NCBI RefSeq assembly: GCF_002025665.1 | Contig: NZ_CP018786.1 | Location: forward strand, 1,054,001 to 1,118,000 | Length of the DNA stretch: 64,000 nt | From: Chryseobacterium indologenes | Lineage (GTDB): Bacteria > Bacteroidota > Bacteroidia > Flavobacteriales > Weeksellaceae | Direction: 5' to 3' | Part shown: piece by piece, positions 42,967 to 51,281 of the stretch | How positions within the stretch are numbered: the stretch's first letter is position 1 | Layout: the number at the start of each line of letters is the position of its first letter | The notes under the pieces: model-generated | Database searches by the model: none | Seen by the model: the letters and a program-made list of their open reading frames with translations, nothing else | What the model was told of the DNA's origin: nothing | Made by a program: the position numbers and the translations under genes

Positions 42967-43041
42967 TCGGGGCGGCAGGATTCGAACCTGCGACCTCCTG
43001 GTCCCAAACCAGGCGCGATGACCGGACTACGCTACGCCCCG
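42967..43041 (-). tRNA. tRNA-Pro (anticodon TGG), copy 3
   Basis: Identical to the copies at 12584 and 12992. It lies between tRNA-Ser and tRNA-Arg. Confidence 0.95.
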
Positions 43042-43056
43042 AATATATAAGAAGAG

Positions 43057-43141
43057 CGGAGGGTAAGGGATTCGAACCCTTGCGACACTTTCGCGTCGAC
43101 AGTTTAGCAAACTGCTCCGTTAACCACTCCGGCAACCCTCC
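43057..43141 (-). tRNA. tRNA-Ser (anticodon GCT)
   Basis: 85 bases with the long variable arm of class II tRNAs (CGACGCGAAAGTGTCG). Acceptor GGAGGGT/ACCCTCC with discriminator G; anticodon loop TTGCTAA with anticodon GCT. It is the first gene of a three-tRNA operon. Confidence 0.95.
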
Positions 43142-43186
43142 TTTTTTGTTTATTTTTTAATGATCGTTGTTCCGTTATTGCGAGTG

Positions 43187-43217
43187 CAAATATAGAACAG
43201 ATTTCTTTATTTACCAA
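43187..43217 (-). promoter_or_regulatory. promoter of the tRNA-Ser/Pro/Arg operon
   Basis: Minus strand: TTG (43217-43215), a 20-base spacer, TATATTTG (43194-43187). Both boxes fit the Bacteroidota consensus. It lies 45 bases upstream of tRNA-Ser. Confidence 0.75.
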
Positions 43218-43240
43218 ATAAAATTCAAGAAATTTTTGTG

Positions 43241-43248
43241 TATTTTTG
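43241..43248 (+). promoter_or_regulatory. -7 promoter box (TATTTTTG) for the amidase gene
   Basis: Exact TAnnTTTG match, 29 bases before the ATG at 43278. It is divergent from the tRNA promoter. Confidence 0.55.
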
Positions 43249-43277
43249 AGGTAATAAATCATTCAAAAACCAAACTG

Positions 43278-44303
43278 ATGCGTAAAACATTATATATCAT
43301 CGGATTAAGTACTTTTGTTTTTTCATGTACTTCCCAACAAAATGTGAAAAAAAATACTTACAAACCGAAAACCCCAATAACACAGGCGAAACCAACGGTT
43401 CAAACAACTCCTCCGGTGGCTTCAAAACCAAAAGTTGTATCTGATCATGGAGTAGACTTTTTTACTACTAATATAGCAGACCCAACAAAAAATGATAATA
43501 CGGCAAGTTATGGTTCTATTGTATCTGCAAAACCAGCCGGATATAAGGTGGTGAAAACTTATTTCCCTGCGGTAGCCCAGAATTTCAGACAACGTTATCT
43601 TATATTACATTATACAGCTCTTCCGGACGATAAATCTCTTACTGTTCTTACCCAACAGGCAGTGAGTGCCCATTATCTGGTAAATAATACAGGAGATAAC
43701 GAGATCTATCAATTGGTAGATGAAAATAAGCGAGCCTATCATGCAGGAGTAAGCGCGTGGAGAAATGACAAAAATCTCAACGATAATTCTATTGGTATTG
43801 AAATTGTAAATACAGGCTATACCACAGATAGTACAGGTAAAAGAACTTTTGCTCCTTTTAGCGATGACCAGGTGAAAAAAGTTGCTGCCTTGGTTAAAGA
43901 TATTGTGACAAGATATCAGATTCAACCTACAAATGTATTGGCACATGCCGATATTGCACCTACAAGAAAACAGGATCCGGGACCTATGTTCCCATGGAAA
44001 AAACTGTATGATGAGTACCAGGTTGGAATGTGGTATGATGAAGCAGCTAAACAGACTTATCTTGAGGCAGCACAGGCTGATATTACAGCAAGATATAATG
44101 AGGCCAGTTTTATCTTCCTTATTCAGACTTCATTGCAGAAATTTGGATATGCACTTGATCTTAGCGGAAAATGGGATGATGCTACGAAGAAAACAATTGA
44201 AGCTTTCCAGTATCATTTCCGTCCACAGAATTATGACGGAATTATGGATGGAGAAACATGGGCAATACTCCAAGCTTTAAATCAAAAATATCCAACAAAA
44301 TAA
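43278..44303 (+). CDS. lipoprotein N-acetylmuramoyl-L-alanine amidase with a C-terminal peptidoglycan-binding domain
   Basis: 341 residues from the chosen ATG; earlier in-frame codons would precede the promoter and the lipoprotein signal (LYIIGLSTFVFSC, Cys near 17). A Pro/Thr/Lys-rich linker (about 20-65) is followed by an Amidase_2 domain with ILHYTA (zinc His), YHAGVSAW, NSIGIEIVN and AHADIAPTRKQDPGPMFPW (zinc His and catalytic residues). The last 70 residues (FLIQTSLQKFGYALDLSGKW, IEAFQYHF) form a peptidoglycan-binding domain. It cleaves the bond between MurNAc and the stem peptide in the periplasm. A terminator follows 10 bases after the stop. Confidence 0.93.
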   Translation: MRKTLYIIGLSTFVFSCTSQQNVKKNTYKPKTPITQAKPTVQTTPPVASKPKVVSDHGVDFFTTNIADPTKNDNTASYGSIVSAKPAGYKVVKTYFPAVAQNFRQRYLILHYTALPDDKSLTVLTQQAVSAHYLVNNTGDNEIYQLVDENKRAYHAGVSAWRNDKNLNDNSIGIEIVNTGYTTDSTGKRTFAPFSDDQVKKVAALVKDIVTRYQIQPTNVLAHADIAPTRKQDPGPMFPWKKLYDEYQVGMWYDEAAKQTYLEAAQADITARYNEASFIFLIQTSLQKFGYALDLSGKWDDATKKTIEAFQYHFRPQNYDGIMDGETWAILQALNQKYPTK

Positions 44304-44312
44304 TTCAAATTA

Positions 44313-44339
44313 AAACGCATCGGTTAGATGCGTTTTTGC
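44313..44339 (+). terminator. Rho-independent terminator after the amidase gene
   Basis: AAACGCAT (44313-44320) pairs with ATGCGTTT (44328-44335), followed by TT. Confidence 0.75.
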
Positions 44340-44375
44340 TATCTTTAAACGATCAAAAACAGTAAAATATCTGTA

Positions 44376-45776
44376 ATGGAAAATTTCAGAAAAGAAAGTG
44401 ATTTATTAGGCGAACTGAATGTGCCTTTAGATGCTTATTATGGGGTTCAGACACAAAGAGCTATTGACAATTTCAAAATTTCAGGGCAGCTTTTGTCTTC
44501 ATATCCGGATTTCATAAAAGGATTGGCTTTTGTAAAAAAAGCAGCAGCTAAAACCAATTATGAACTTGGACTTCTAGACGAAAACCTGTATTTTAAAATA
44601 GCAGAAGCGTGTGATGAAATTGTAGAAGGGAAATATCATGAGCAGTTTCCGGTAGATATGATTCAGGGAGGAGCAGGAACTTCCATCAACATGAATGCGA
44701 ATGAAGTGATCGCCAATATCGTGTTGGAAAAACTAGGGAAAAATAAAGGAGAGTACGAATTCTGTTCACCTAATGACCATATCAACCTTTCTCAGTCTAC
44801 CAACGATGCTTACCCTACAGCAATCAAAATGGGATTGCTTCAGATGAATATCGGACTGGTAGAAAAGCTTGAAAGAATTATTACCGCTTTCCGTGCAAAA
44901 GGACAGGAGTTTCATGATGTTATCAAAATGGGTCGTACGCAGCTTCAGGATGCCGTTCCAATGACTTTGGGCCAGGAGTTTGAAGCTTATGCTGCTACTT
45001 TGGAAGAGGATATTTCCAAACTGAATAACAACGCCAACCTATTTGTAGAAGTGAATATGGGAGCAACGGCTATCGGAACAGGATTAAACGCTCCGGTAGG
45101 ATATGCCACTCTTTGTGCTAAAAACTTAGCTCAGATTACAGGATTCCCGATTGTTTCAGCACCGGATTTGGTAGAAGCTACTCCTGACACAGGATCTTAT
45201 GTCATCTACTCTTCAGCAACAAAACGTCTTGCCGTGAAATTATCAAAAATCTGTAACGATTTAAGATTACTTTCATCAGGTCCAAGAGCTGGTCTTTTTG
45301 AAATCAACCTGCCACCAATGCAGCCAGGATCTTCTATCATGCCAGGGAAAGTAAATCCTGTAATTCCGGAAGTAGTAAATCAGGTTTGTTTCAAAGTATT
45401 TGGAAATGATCTTACTGTAACTTTTGCTGCAGAAGCAGGACAGTTACAGCTGAATGTAATGGAACCGGTACTTTCTCATGCCATCATGGAAAATATCAAC
45501 TTCCTTTGCAATGCCTTAGATACCCTTCGTGACAAGTGTGTAGTAGGAATTACTGCCAATAAAGAAATTTGCCTGAATATGGTAAAACATAGCATTGGTA
45601 TTGTAACAGCATTGAACCCTTATATCGGGTACAAACAATCTACACAGATTGCAAAAGAAGCACTGGAAACCGGAAAAAGCGTTTACAACCTTGTCCTTGA
45701 AAAAGGAATTCTTTCTCAAGAGAAACTGGACGAAATCCTTGATCCGAAAAACATGCTGAAACCGCATAACAAATAA
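44376..45776 (+). CDS. aspA: aspartate ammonia-lyase
   Basis: 466 residues. It deaminates L-aspartate to fumarate and ammonia. Seen: KESDLLGELNVPLDAYYGVQ at the N-terminus, GGAGTSINMNANEVIAN (about 97-113), SQSTNDAYPTA (about 139-149) and the fumarase/aspartase signature GSSIMPGKVNPVIPE (about 318-332) with its flexible catalytic-Ser loop. The N-terminal form (LLGELNVP) and length distinguish AspA from class II fumarase (FumC), though a residual chance of fumarase activity remains. A possible -7 box (TATCTTTA) lies at about 44339-44346. Confidence 0.93.
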   Translation: MENFRKESDLLGELNVPLDAYYGVQTQRAIDNFKISGQLLSSYPDFIKGLAFVKKAAAKTNYELGLLDENLYFKIAEACDEIVEGKYHEQFPVDMIQGGAGTSINMNANEVIANIVLEKLGKNKGEYEFCSPNDHINLSQSTNDAYPTAIKMGLLQMNIGLVEKLERIITAFRAKGQEFHDVIKMGRTQLQDAVPMTLGQEFEAYAATLEEDISKLNNNANLFVEVNMGATAIGTGLNAPVGYATLCAKNLAQITGFPIVSAPDLVEATPDTGSYVIYSSATKRLAVKLSKICNDLRLLSSGPRAGLFEINLPPMQPGSSIMPGKVNPVIPEVVNQVCFKVFGNDLTVTFAAEAGQLQLNVMEPVLSHAIMENINFLCNALDTLRDKCVVGITANKEICLNMVKHSIGIVTALNPYIGYKQSTQIAKEALETGKSVYNLVLEKGILSQEKLDEILDPKNMLKPHNK

Positions 45777-45787
45777 ACTCTATAAAC

Positions 45788-45844
45788 GATGAATGATCAA
45801 TGGTAATTGATATCCTAAAGATTTCTTATCATTGATCACTCATC
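45788..45844. repeat. fold-back repeat in the aspA-glycosyltransferase spacer
   Basis: GATGAATGATCAATG (45788-45802) pairs with CATTGATCACTCATC (45830-45844) with one mismatch. A neighbouring GTAATTGAT pairs with ATCAATTAT. The short words recur within each arm (ATGATCAAT, ATTGATCAC). Confidence 0.6.
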
Positions 45845-45862
45845 ATTAATCAATTATAATTC

Positions 45863-46717
45863 GTGAGGTTTTTAATCATAATTCCTGCCCATAACGAAGA
45901 AGACAACCTCCCATTTACTCTTACTTCTCTGCAACAGCAAAGTAGCAAAGATTTTAAAGTGGTGGTAGTGAATGACGGTTCTACAGACAGAACAGCTGAG
46001 GTCATCAGAAATTATACAGAAACTGATTCACGTTTTGAAACAGTCACTCTTCAGAAATCTGAACATCAGCCAGGGTCTAAAGTCGTTCATGCTTTTAAAA
46101 ACGGACTTCAGACTCAATCTATGGATGAATTTGATATCATCTGTAAATTTGATGCCGATATCATCCTTCCGGAAAACTATCTGACAGCAGTAGAAACCGC
46201 TTTCGCCACTATCCCTGAATATGGGCTGGTAGGAGGACTTCTGTACATTGAAAAAGACGGAAACTGGGTGTATGAAGGGAATTCCAATAAACATCATGTA
46301 AGAGGTCCTATGAAGGCGTATCGTAAAGAATGCTTTGTTCAGATTGGTGGTTTAAGGGAAACGTTGGGCTGGGATAATATTGATTCCATATTACTCGATA
46401 ATCTGGGATGGAAAGAAGTGGTGATTCCGGAGCTCCATGTAAAACTGATTAAAGTAAAAGGAGCTGATTACACCATACGTCCGGCAGATTATTATGGAAG
46501 GTATTTTTATTTCCTGGGACTGAACAGGTTTCTGGCTTATATAGCCTCTTCAAAAGAAGCTATGAAAAGCAAATCTGCTTCATTTTTCTTCGATATTATA
46601 AACTCTTATGAAAGCTGCAGGTCAAAGAAACTTGAACTGAAAATTACCAAAGAAGAACAGAAAACTGTTAACGATCAACGTTGGAGAATGTTGAAAAAGA
46701 AATGGCTGAAAATGTAG
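45863..46717 (+). CDS. family 2 glycosyltransferase
   Basis: 284 residues from a GTG start at 45863, which gives the expected family N-terminus MRFLIIIPAHNEEDNLP. GT-A fold: VVVVNDGSTDRTAEVI (about 34-49) with the nucleotide-binding Asp, and FDADIILPENYL (about 94-105) with the DxD-type metal site. The remaining part (RGPMKAYRKECF, GGLRETLGWDNIDSIL) forms the acceptor region. It transfers a sugar from a nucleotide donor to a surface glycan or lipid. It is the first of a small polysaccharide-related group (46837, 47899, 49407). The substrate is unknown. Confidence 0.85.
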   Translation: MRFLIIIPAHNEEDNLPFTLTSLQQQSSKDFKVVVVNDGSTDRTAEVIRNYTETDSRFETVTLQKSEHQPGSKVVHAFKNGLQTQSMDEFDIICKFDADIILPENYLTAVETAFATIPEYGLVGGLLYIEKDGNWVYEGNSNKHHVRGPMKAYRKECFVQIGGLRETLGWDNIDSILLDNLGWKEVVIPELHVKLIKVKGADYTIRPADYYGRYFYFLGLNRFLAYIASSKEAMKSKSASFFFDIINSYESCRSKKLELKITKEEQKTVNDQRWRMLKKKWLKM

Positions 46718-46750
46718 AAGAAGATTTTTTAAACATTGTAAATGTTCATC

Positions 46751-46815
46751 AATAGAAACGGGTTTTAACCCGTTTAATAAAAAAATAAGATTCCATTGGC
46801 TTTAGCCAAAACTTA
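46751..46815. repeat. REP-like fold-back element (GGGTTTTAACCC and GGCTTTAGCC words)
   Basis: AAACGGGTT (46756-46764) pairs with AACCCGTTT (46767-46775). GGCTTTAGCCAAAAC at 46798-46812 is the same 15-mer as in the element at 7047-7192. Confidence 0.65.
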
Positions 46816-46836
46816 AGATATAACTCTCGCAAGCCT

Positions 46837-47877
46837 GTGAAAAAAATAGCTTACATAGAAATAGATACCCATGCAGAAATTGCTCAGGCTTTCATGGATA
46901 TTATGGAAGGTTCTCAGGATTTTGCGGTAGACTATTATTTTTCAAAGAGAATCAAAGATCAAGTAAGTCACCGCCATGAAGCTGTGTTTTTATCAGATAG
47001 TTCTATGATTCTGGATCAATTAAAGGGAAAAGGATATGATCTTGTGGTAATAGGTACTGTACACCGTTATTTTAATACATTTTTAGCAATCACAAAAAAG
47101 TACAATGCGGCAGTTATTTCCCATAATCTTAATTTCATAAAAGCTTCTAAGCTGGATCTGATGAAAAGTGTTTTCAAAGGAGATGTTATTTTCAGATTAA
47201 AACTATGGCTGAAAGAAGGACTATTCTACAAAACTAAAGTTTATCAGACATCAAGATCTCTTTTCGTACTGGATGCTGCTTTGATTTCAGAGAGATATCA
47301 GCTTTTACCTCTGTTCTATACCAGAGATTTTGACAAGACAAAAAATGAAAATCTTGTCGTGGTAATCCCTGGTGGTGTTTCACAGAAAAGAAGAGATTAT
47401 CATTATATTTTTGAAACGATTCAGAATCTGCATACGGATCAATCTTGTAAATTTATATTCCTGGGAAAAGCCAGCGGACATGAATTAAAACAACTACAAC
47501 ATTTATCTGAAAAACTGCCTGAAAATATTCATATTACCTATTTTTCCGAAAGAGTATCTTCCGAAGATTTTGAACAATGGATGAAGAAGGCAGATGTTTT
47601 ATGGTGCCCGATTCAGCAGGATACAGAGTTTTTCAGCATGAAAGAAGCTTATGGGCAAACTAAAATGACAGGAAACCTTGGTGATGCCATAGCGTATGGA
47701 AAACTGGCAGTTTTTCCCAAGAATTACCCTTCAAAAAGTGACTTTATTATTCCTGAAAAAGAAAATATTCTTGAGCAGTTAAAAGCTCTTTCAGACACTC
47801 CGTTTGATTTTTATACAACCTATAGCAAGAAAGAAGTTCAACAAAAAATGGAACAATTCTTACAGGGTCTAATCTGA
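46837..47877 (+). CDS. glycosyltransferase-like protein, probably GT-B fold
   Basis: 346 residues from a GTG start (MKKIAYIEIDTHAEIAQAF). No signal peptide or membrane segment. Its two halves suggest a GT-B arrangement. The N-terminal half has GYDLVVIGTVHRYFNTF. The C-terminal half has LVVVIPGGVSQKRRDYH (about 171-187), FIFLGKASGHEL (about 206-217), and KADVLWCPIQQDTEFFS plus AYGQTKMTGNLGDAIAYGK, which resembles the nucleotide-sugar-binding end of GT4-like enzymes. The family is not named with certainty. Gene context (a GT2 upstream; flippase and FkbM genes opposite) supports glycan assembly. Confidence 0.6.
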   Translation: MKKIAYIEIDTHAEIAQAFMDIMEGSQDFAVDYYFSKRIKDQVSHRHEAVFLSDSSMILDQLKGKGYDLVVIGTVHRYFNTFLAITKKYNAAVISHNLNFIKASKLDLMKSVFKGDVIFRLKLWLKEGLFYKTKVYQTSRSLFVLDAALISERYQLLPLFYTRDFDKTKNENLVVVIPGGVSQKRRDYHYIFETIQNLHTDQSCKFIFLGKASGHELKQLQHLSEKLPENIHITYFSERVSSEDFEQWMKKADVLWCPIQQDTEFFSMKEAYGQTKMTGNLGDAIAYGKLAVFPKNYPSKSDFIIPEKENILEQLKALSDTPFDFYTTYSKKEVQQKMEQFLQGLI

Positions 47878-47898
47878 TTTTCTTTGCCTTAAAACACC

Positions 47899-49398
47899 TT
47901 ATTTGATCTTAAATACACTCTTAATAAACCTCATATTCAGATAGTCTTCAATCGGGAATATTTTTGTGAAATAATTTCCTACATAAATGAGTATCAGAAC
48001 AACAGCTGGTTTGTAAACGAGATTCAACAGATTGCTGTCGAAGTTCGGAAGGACAATAGCAACTGTAATGGCTAGCGTGCAGATGATAGAGACAAAAATC
48101 ATTTCAATACTTAAAGGAGAAACTTTAAATACAATATAATTGAAAATGATTTTTACAACATTGTAAATGGTAAGGGAAATCGCTGTAGATAAAGCAATTC
48201 CAATCAATTTAAGATCTGTATTCTTAATGAAGTAATAGTTCAATCCAATAGTAAGTCCGGCCAGTAAAAGCATCACCAGAATATTGAATCTGTAATATTT
48301 TGAAAGCGAAATAATATTCCCGTTGAATCCTGTTGCAAGGTCTATCAATACTGCAGAGCCCCAGATCCAGACTACAGGTTCATATTCTCTGAGCATGGTT
48401 CCGTTCTTTGGCATAAATTGCGTCAGGTAAGGGAATCCCACCATGATACAGGAGAATAAAACGGCTCCAAGGAAATACAGGGTTAAAGATGTCTTTTTGT
48501 GGAATCTGTCCAGTTCGACCATATCTCCGTCTGCCAGAGTTTTGTTGATGATAGGTGCCGAAATATTAAATAATCCAAGCTGTGGAATAGAAATCAATGA
48601 GATCAGAGCATACAGAACAGAATAAATTCCTACTTCTTCCATTCCCATAAATTCTCCGATCATAAAACTGTTGATCGCCAGATAATTTCCAAAAGTTCCC
48701 AGGAATCCAAAGAAACTGTAATTGAAAAATTCTTTCCAGAAATTATTCTTTTTAAAATAATCGGTATTGAAATCCAGCTGAATTTTTTCCAATTTATTCG
48801 TATAATATATATACCCCAAAAGCATTAAAAAGAAGATTCCAAAAAAGAAAGCATATGCAATGGTCTGTGATGTAGAAGCTGTAATATTCTGCGATAAAGC
48901 AAAGAAAAAGAGACAAAACGCTCCCAGATTGGCTATTTTCGGAAACAGATTATCGAAAATATTGGAAACCACAATTCTTTTATAATTGGATGTATATTTA
49001 TTGAAAATAGCGCAAAATGAAAGAATTAAAATCAGGGGAAGAATCATTTCTTTGATCTTCCATGCCTCAGAATGCCTGAACTTTGGATAAAAATAAGGAA
49101 GGATAAAAAATACAGCCGTGAAAATAACAAAGTTGATAAAAACCGTCAGTAGTGACAGTGACAGCATATTCTGTTTTTTACCATCCTTTTCCACGGTGTG
49201 AAAAAACTTTACATTCGAATAGGAAATACCCAATACAACAAAGGGAACCAGCATCTCAGCTGTAGGAAGAATGTAGCGAAGCTTTCCGTAAAATTCAAAA
49301 TCATTCGGAAATATAAATATTGCGGAAACGGTGCCCAGCAAAAAACCAATATAACCGATAATGGAATATTTGAAGCCTTGTCTCGCTACTACACTCAT
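47899..49398 (-). CDS. polysaccharide flippase-like membrane protein (Wzx/MATE-type)
   Basis: 499 residues with about 14 predicted hydrophobic segments, such as YIGFLLGTVSAIFIFP, FVVLGISYSNVKFF, VFINFVIFTAVFFILPYF and, near the C-terminus, MIFVSIICTLAITVAIVLP. This is the layout of polysaccharide transport (PST/RfbX) proteins, which flip lipid-linked oligosaccharide units across the inner membrane. It follows the FkbM methyltransferase gene by 8 bases, so the two are cotranscribed. Function is assigned at the superfamily level; the glycan is not known. Confidence 0.8.
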   Translation of the reverse strand: MSVVARQGFKYSIIGYIGFLLGTVSAIFIFPNDFEFYGKLRYILPTAEMLVPFVVLGISYSNVKFFHTVEKDGKKQNMLSLSLLTVFINFVIFTAVFFILPYFYPKFRHSEAWKIKEMILPLILILSFCAIFNKYTSNYKRIVVSNIFDNLFPKIANLGAFCLFFFALSQNITASTSQTIAYAFFFGIFFLMLLGYIYYTNKLEKIQLDFNTDYFKKNNFWKEFFNYSFFGFLGTFGNYLAINSFMIGEFMGMEEVGIYSVLYALISLISIPQLGLFNISAPIINKTLADGDMVELDRFHKKTSLTLYFLGAVLFSCIMVGFPYLTQFMPKNGTMLREYEPVVWIWGSAVLIDLATGFNGNIISLSKYYRFNILVMLLLAGLTIGLNYYFIKNTDLKLIGIALSTAISLTIYNVVKIIFNYIVFKVSPLSIEMIFVSIICTLAITVAIVLPNFDSNLLNLVYKPAVVLILIYVGNYFTKIFPIEDYLNMRFIKSVFKIK

Positions 49399-49406
49399 AA
49401 GTTGTT

Positions 49407-50225
49407 TTAAATGTTTTTAGGTATAAAAATAATATTGTTGATGTACTGAGTTTTATTTTTTTCGTCGTTTGTATTTTGTATTATGATATCTTCTGTAAGA
49501 TCTTCCAGTGTAAAGCTGTTTCTGTTCAGATATCTGGCATCGTATCCCCAGCTCATCACTTTGGATATTTCATTCCATATAGGAGTTTCATGGTGTCTTT
49601 GCTCCATTTCAACCATTAGTGTCGGCTTGAACTGTCTGATGGTTTCTCTCGCTCCGGAAAGAGTCTTTATTTCGTTTCCTTCAACATCTATTTTGATAAA
49701 ATCAAGTCTGTTGAAATGTTCCAGTGCTGCCCATTCGTCAAGTTTAATAACTTTTACTTGTTCCGTATAGCTTTTCTCTTCTCCTTTTTCTTTGTAAGAA
49801 GTGTTTAAAGTACCACGGGAAGCAATAGTTTTTCCATTAATAATGGGTACTTTGAACTCTGCCATTCTGTTTTCATCCGAAAGAGCCAGAGGGAGAATGT
49901 GCATGTCAGAAAACAGTCTTTTCAGTCTTCTGTAAAGCTTTTTATTAGGTTCAAAACCATAAATATGCTCATGCTTCAAGGTGTTTTCCAGCTGAAAAAG
50001 GAAAGTTCCCACATTAGCACCAATATCCAGTATCACAGCATTTTTAGAAAGGTATTCTTTGATCCATACCAATTCCGGTTCTACATTACGTTCCGAAAAG
50101 TTATTTTTATTAAGATTATTTAAAGCTTTAAAATATCTTTTTTTGTAGAAATTCGGGCTTATGTATTGTAGTTTCTCTGCAATTTTTTGGTATAAAGACA
50201 TCTTTGGCTTTTTGGCGAACAGCAA
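49407..50225 (-). CDS. FkbM-family methyltransferase
   Basis: 272 residues. SAM-dependent O-methyltransferase fold: VILDIGANVGTFLFQLENTL (about 74-93) is the SAM-binding motif, IYGFEPNKKLYRRLKRLF (about 98-115) the second, and RLDFIKIDVEGNEIKTLSGA (about 174-193) the FkbM signature. FkbM enzymes methylate sugars of lipids or surface glycans and some natural products. With the downstream flippase it suggests a methylated surface glycan. Confidence 0.85.
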   Translation of the reverse strand: MLFAKKPKMSLYQKIAEKLQYISPNFYKKRYFKALNNLNKNNFSERNVEPELVWIKEYLSKNAVILDIGANVGTFLFQLENTLKHEHIYGFEPNKKLYRRLKRLFSDMHILPLALSDENRMAEFKVPIINGKTIASRGTLNTSYKEKGEEKSYTEQVKVIKLDEWAALEHFNRLDFIKIDVEGNEIKTLSGARETIRQFKPTLMVEMEQRHHETPIWNEISKVMSWGYDARYLNRNSFTLEDLTEDIIIQNTNDEKNKTQYINNIIFIPKNI

Positions 50226-50468
50226 AGATACGTAAAAATGTAAAACTTTTCTTAAAAAATGTTAATTATAATGGTTTGATTTTCAGGATGGATTCCTGAA
50301 ATTTGTTTTTGTAACCTGTTGGATTTTACTATATTTTTGATTTGTCACAGAGACACCTGTATACCCTGAACATTTCTTTAAAACATTCTGTAGAAATAGA
50401 AATTCAGCCAAAATACACTCAATCATCTGCAAAAAACCGAGTGATCTGTAGTTGAAAAATAAAACTGT

Positions 50469-51134
50469 CTAAAGAAAAGGGGTATTCAGGAAATCATTGA
50501 AAGGTTTCATCAGTTTGAAAACTTTGGTCATGTTTTTCACTGCATTTTTGTCCAAGACTTCCTCATCTTTCAGAGAATAGACGACAATAAAGTTTTTAAG
50601 TTTGAGATATTCTCCCATAGGATCTTCTTTCTCAAAACCCTGAGGTATTTTCTTCAGTTTATCTTCCTGGTCAAGCTCCGGAAAATGTTTTTTGAAATCT
50701 TTATTATTGAGAATTTTTAGAAAATCATCTCCATATAAAGAAATCTCCTTGCGAACATCTTTCAGGACAGAAGATTCAGGCATGTAGATTCCTCCGGCTA
50801 AAAAGGACTTTCCTGGTTCCATGTGAAGATAATAACCTCCTTTCTGATTTCCCTTACCCATTCCCAGAGAAGCTCCGAAATTGGTTTTGTAAGGAGATTT
50901 GTCCTTGGAAAAACGGGTATCTCTGTAAATCCTGAATAAGGCCTTTTTACTGTCTATTTTAGCAAGTTCTTCATCGAAACCGGACATCTCTCTGATGAGT
51001 TCATCTAAGAATGAAACCACATTTTGCTGAGATTCTGTGTACAGGTTTTTATTTTCAGTAAACCAATCGCGGTTATTGTTTTTATTTAATTTGTTTAAAA
51101 AATCAAATGTATTGGAAGATATACTTGCAGACAT
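50469..51134 (-). CDS. DUF2461 domain protein
   Basis: 221 residues, matching the DUF2461/TIGR02453 family in length. Landmarks: TFDFLNKLNKNNNRDWFTEN (about 9-28), FRIYRDTRFSKDKSPYKTNF (about 67-86) and GGYYLHMEPGKSFLAGGIYM (about 99-118). The family is widespread in Bacteroidota and of unknown function; conserved Arg, Asp and Lys residues suggest an enzyme or nucleic-acid binder. It stands alone, with no strong operon partner. Confidence 0.85.
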   Translation of the reverse strand: MSASISSNTFDFLNKLNKNNNRDWFTENKNLYTESQQNVVSFLDELIREMSGFDEELAKIDSKKALFRIYRDTRFSKDKSPYKTNFGASLGMGKGNQKGGYYLHMEPGKSFLAGGIYMPESSVLKDVRKEISLYGDDFLKILNNKDFKKHFPELDQEDKLKKIPQGFEKEDPMGEYLKLKNFIVVYSLKDEEVLDKNAVKNMTKVFKLMKPFNDFLNTPFL

Positions 51135-51177
51135 ATTGTAATAGGTGTTTTTTTGTTATTAAGTGATATTCAAAATG

Positions 51178-51272
51178 GTTTCTAAATCCGGAATCTTCGT
51201 ACCTCGAATCCCGGATCAAAATCTCAAAGCCTCAAATCTCGCAACCCGAACCCCGGATCTCATAACTCAAAT
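51178..51272. repeat. degenerate short-word array (CTCGAATCCCGGATC-like) in the spacer before the efflux operon end
   Basis: Words of the form CTCGAATCCCGGATC, CTCAAATCTCGCAACCC and GAACCCCGGATCTCATAACTC follow each other with a loose 10- to 20-base period. It is strongly strand-biased (pyrimidine-rich on the plus strand). No gene. Confidence 0.5.
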
Positions 51273-51281
51273 GTACAAAAA

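Noticed and set aside
42850..43050. Plus-strand open frame of 66 codons over tRNA-Arg and tRNA-Pro
   Set aside because: Antisense of functional tRNAs, same artefact as at 12.8 kb.
43167..43277. Upstream extension of the amidase gene
   Set aside because: It would run through the divergent promoter region and place the lipoprotein signal inside the protein; the ATG at 43278 fits signal and promoter.
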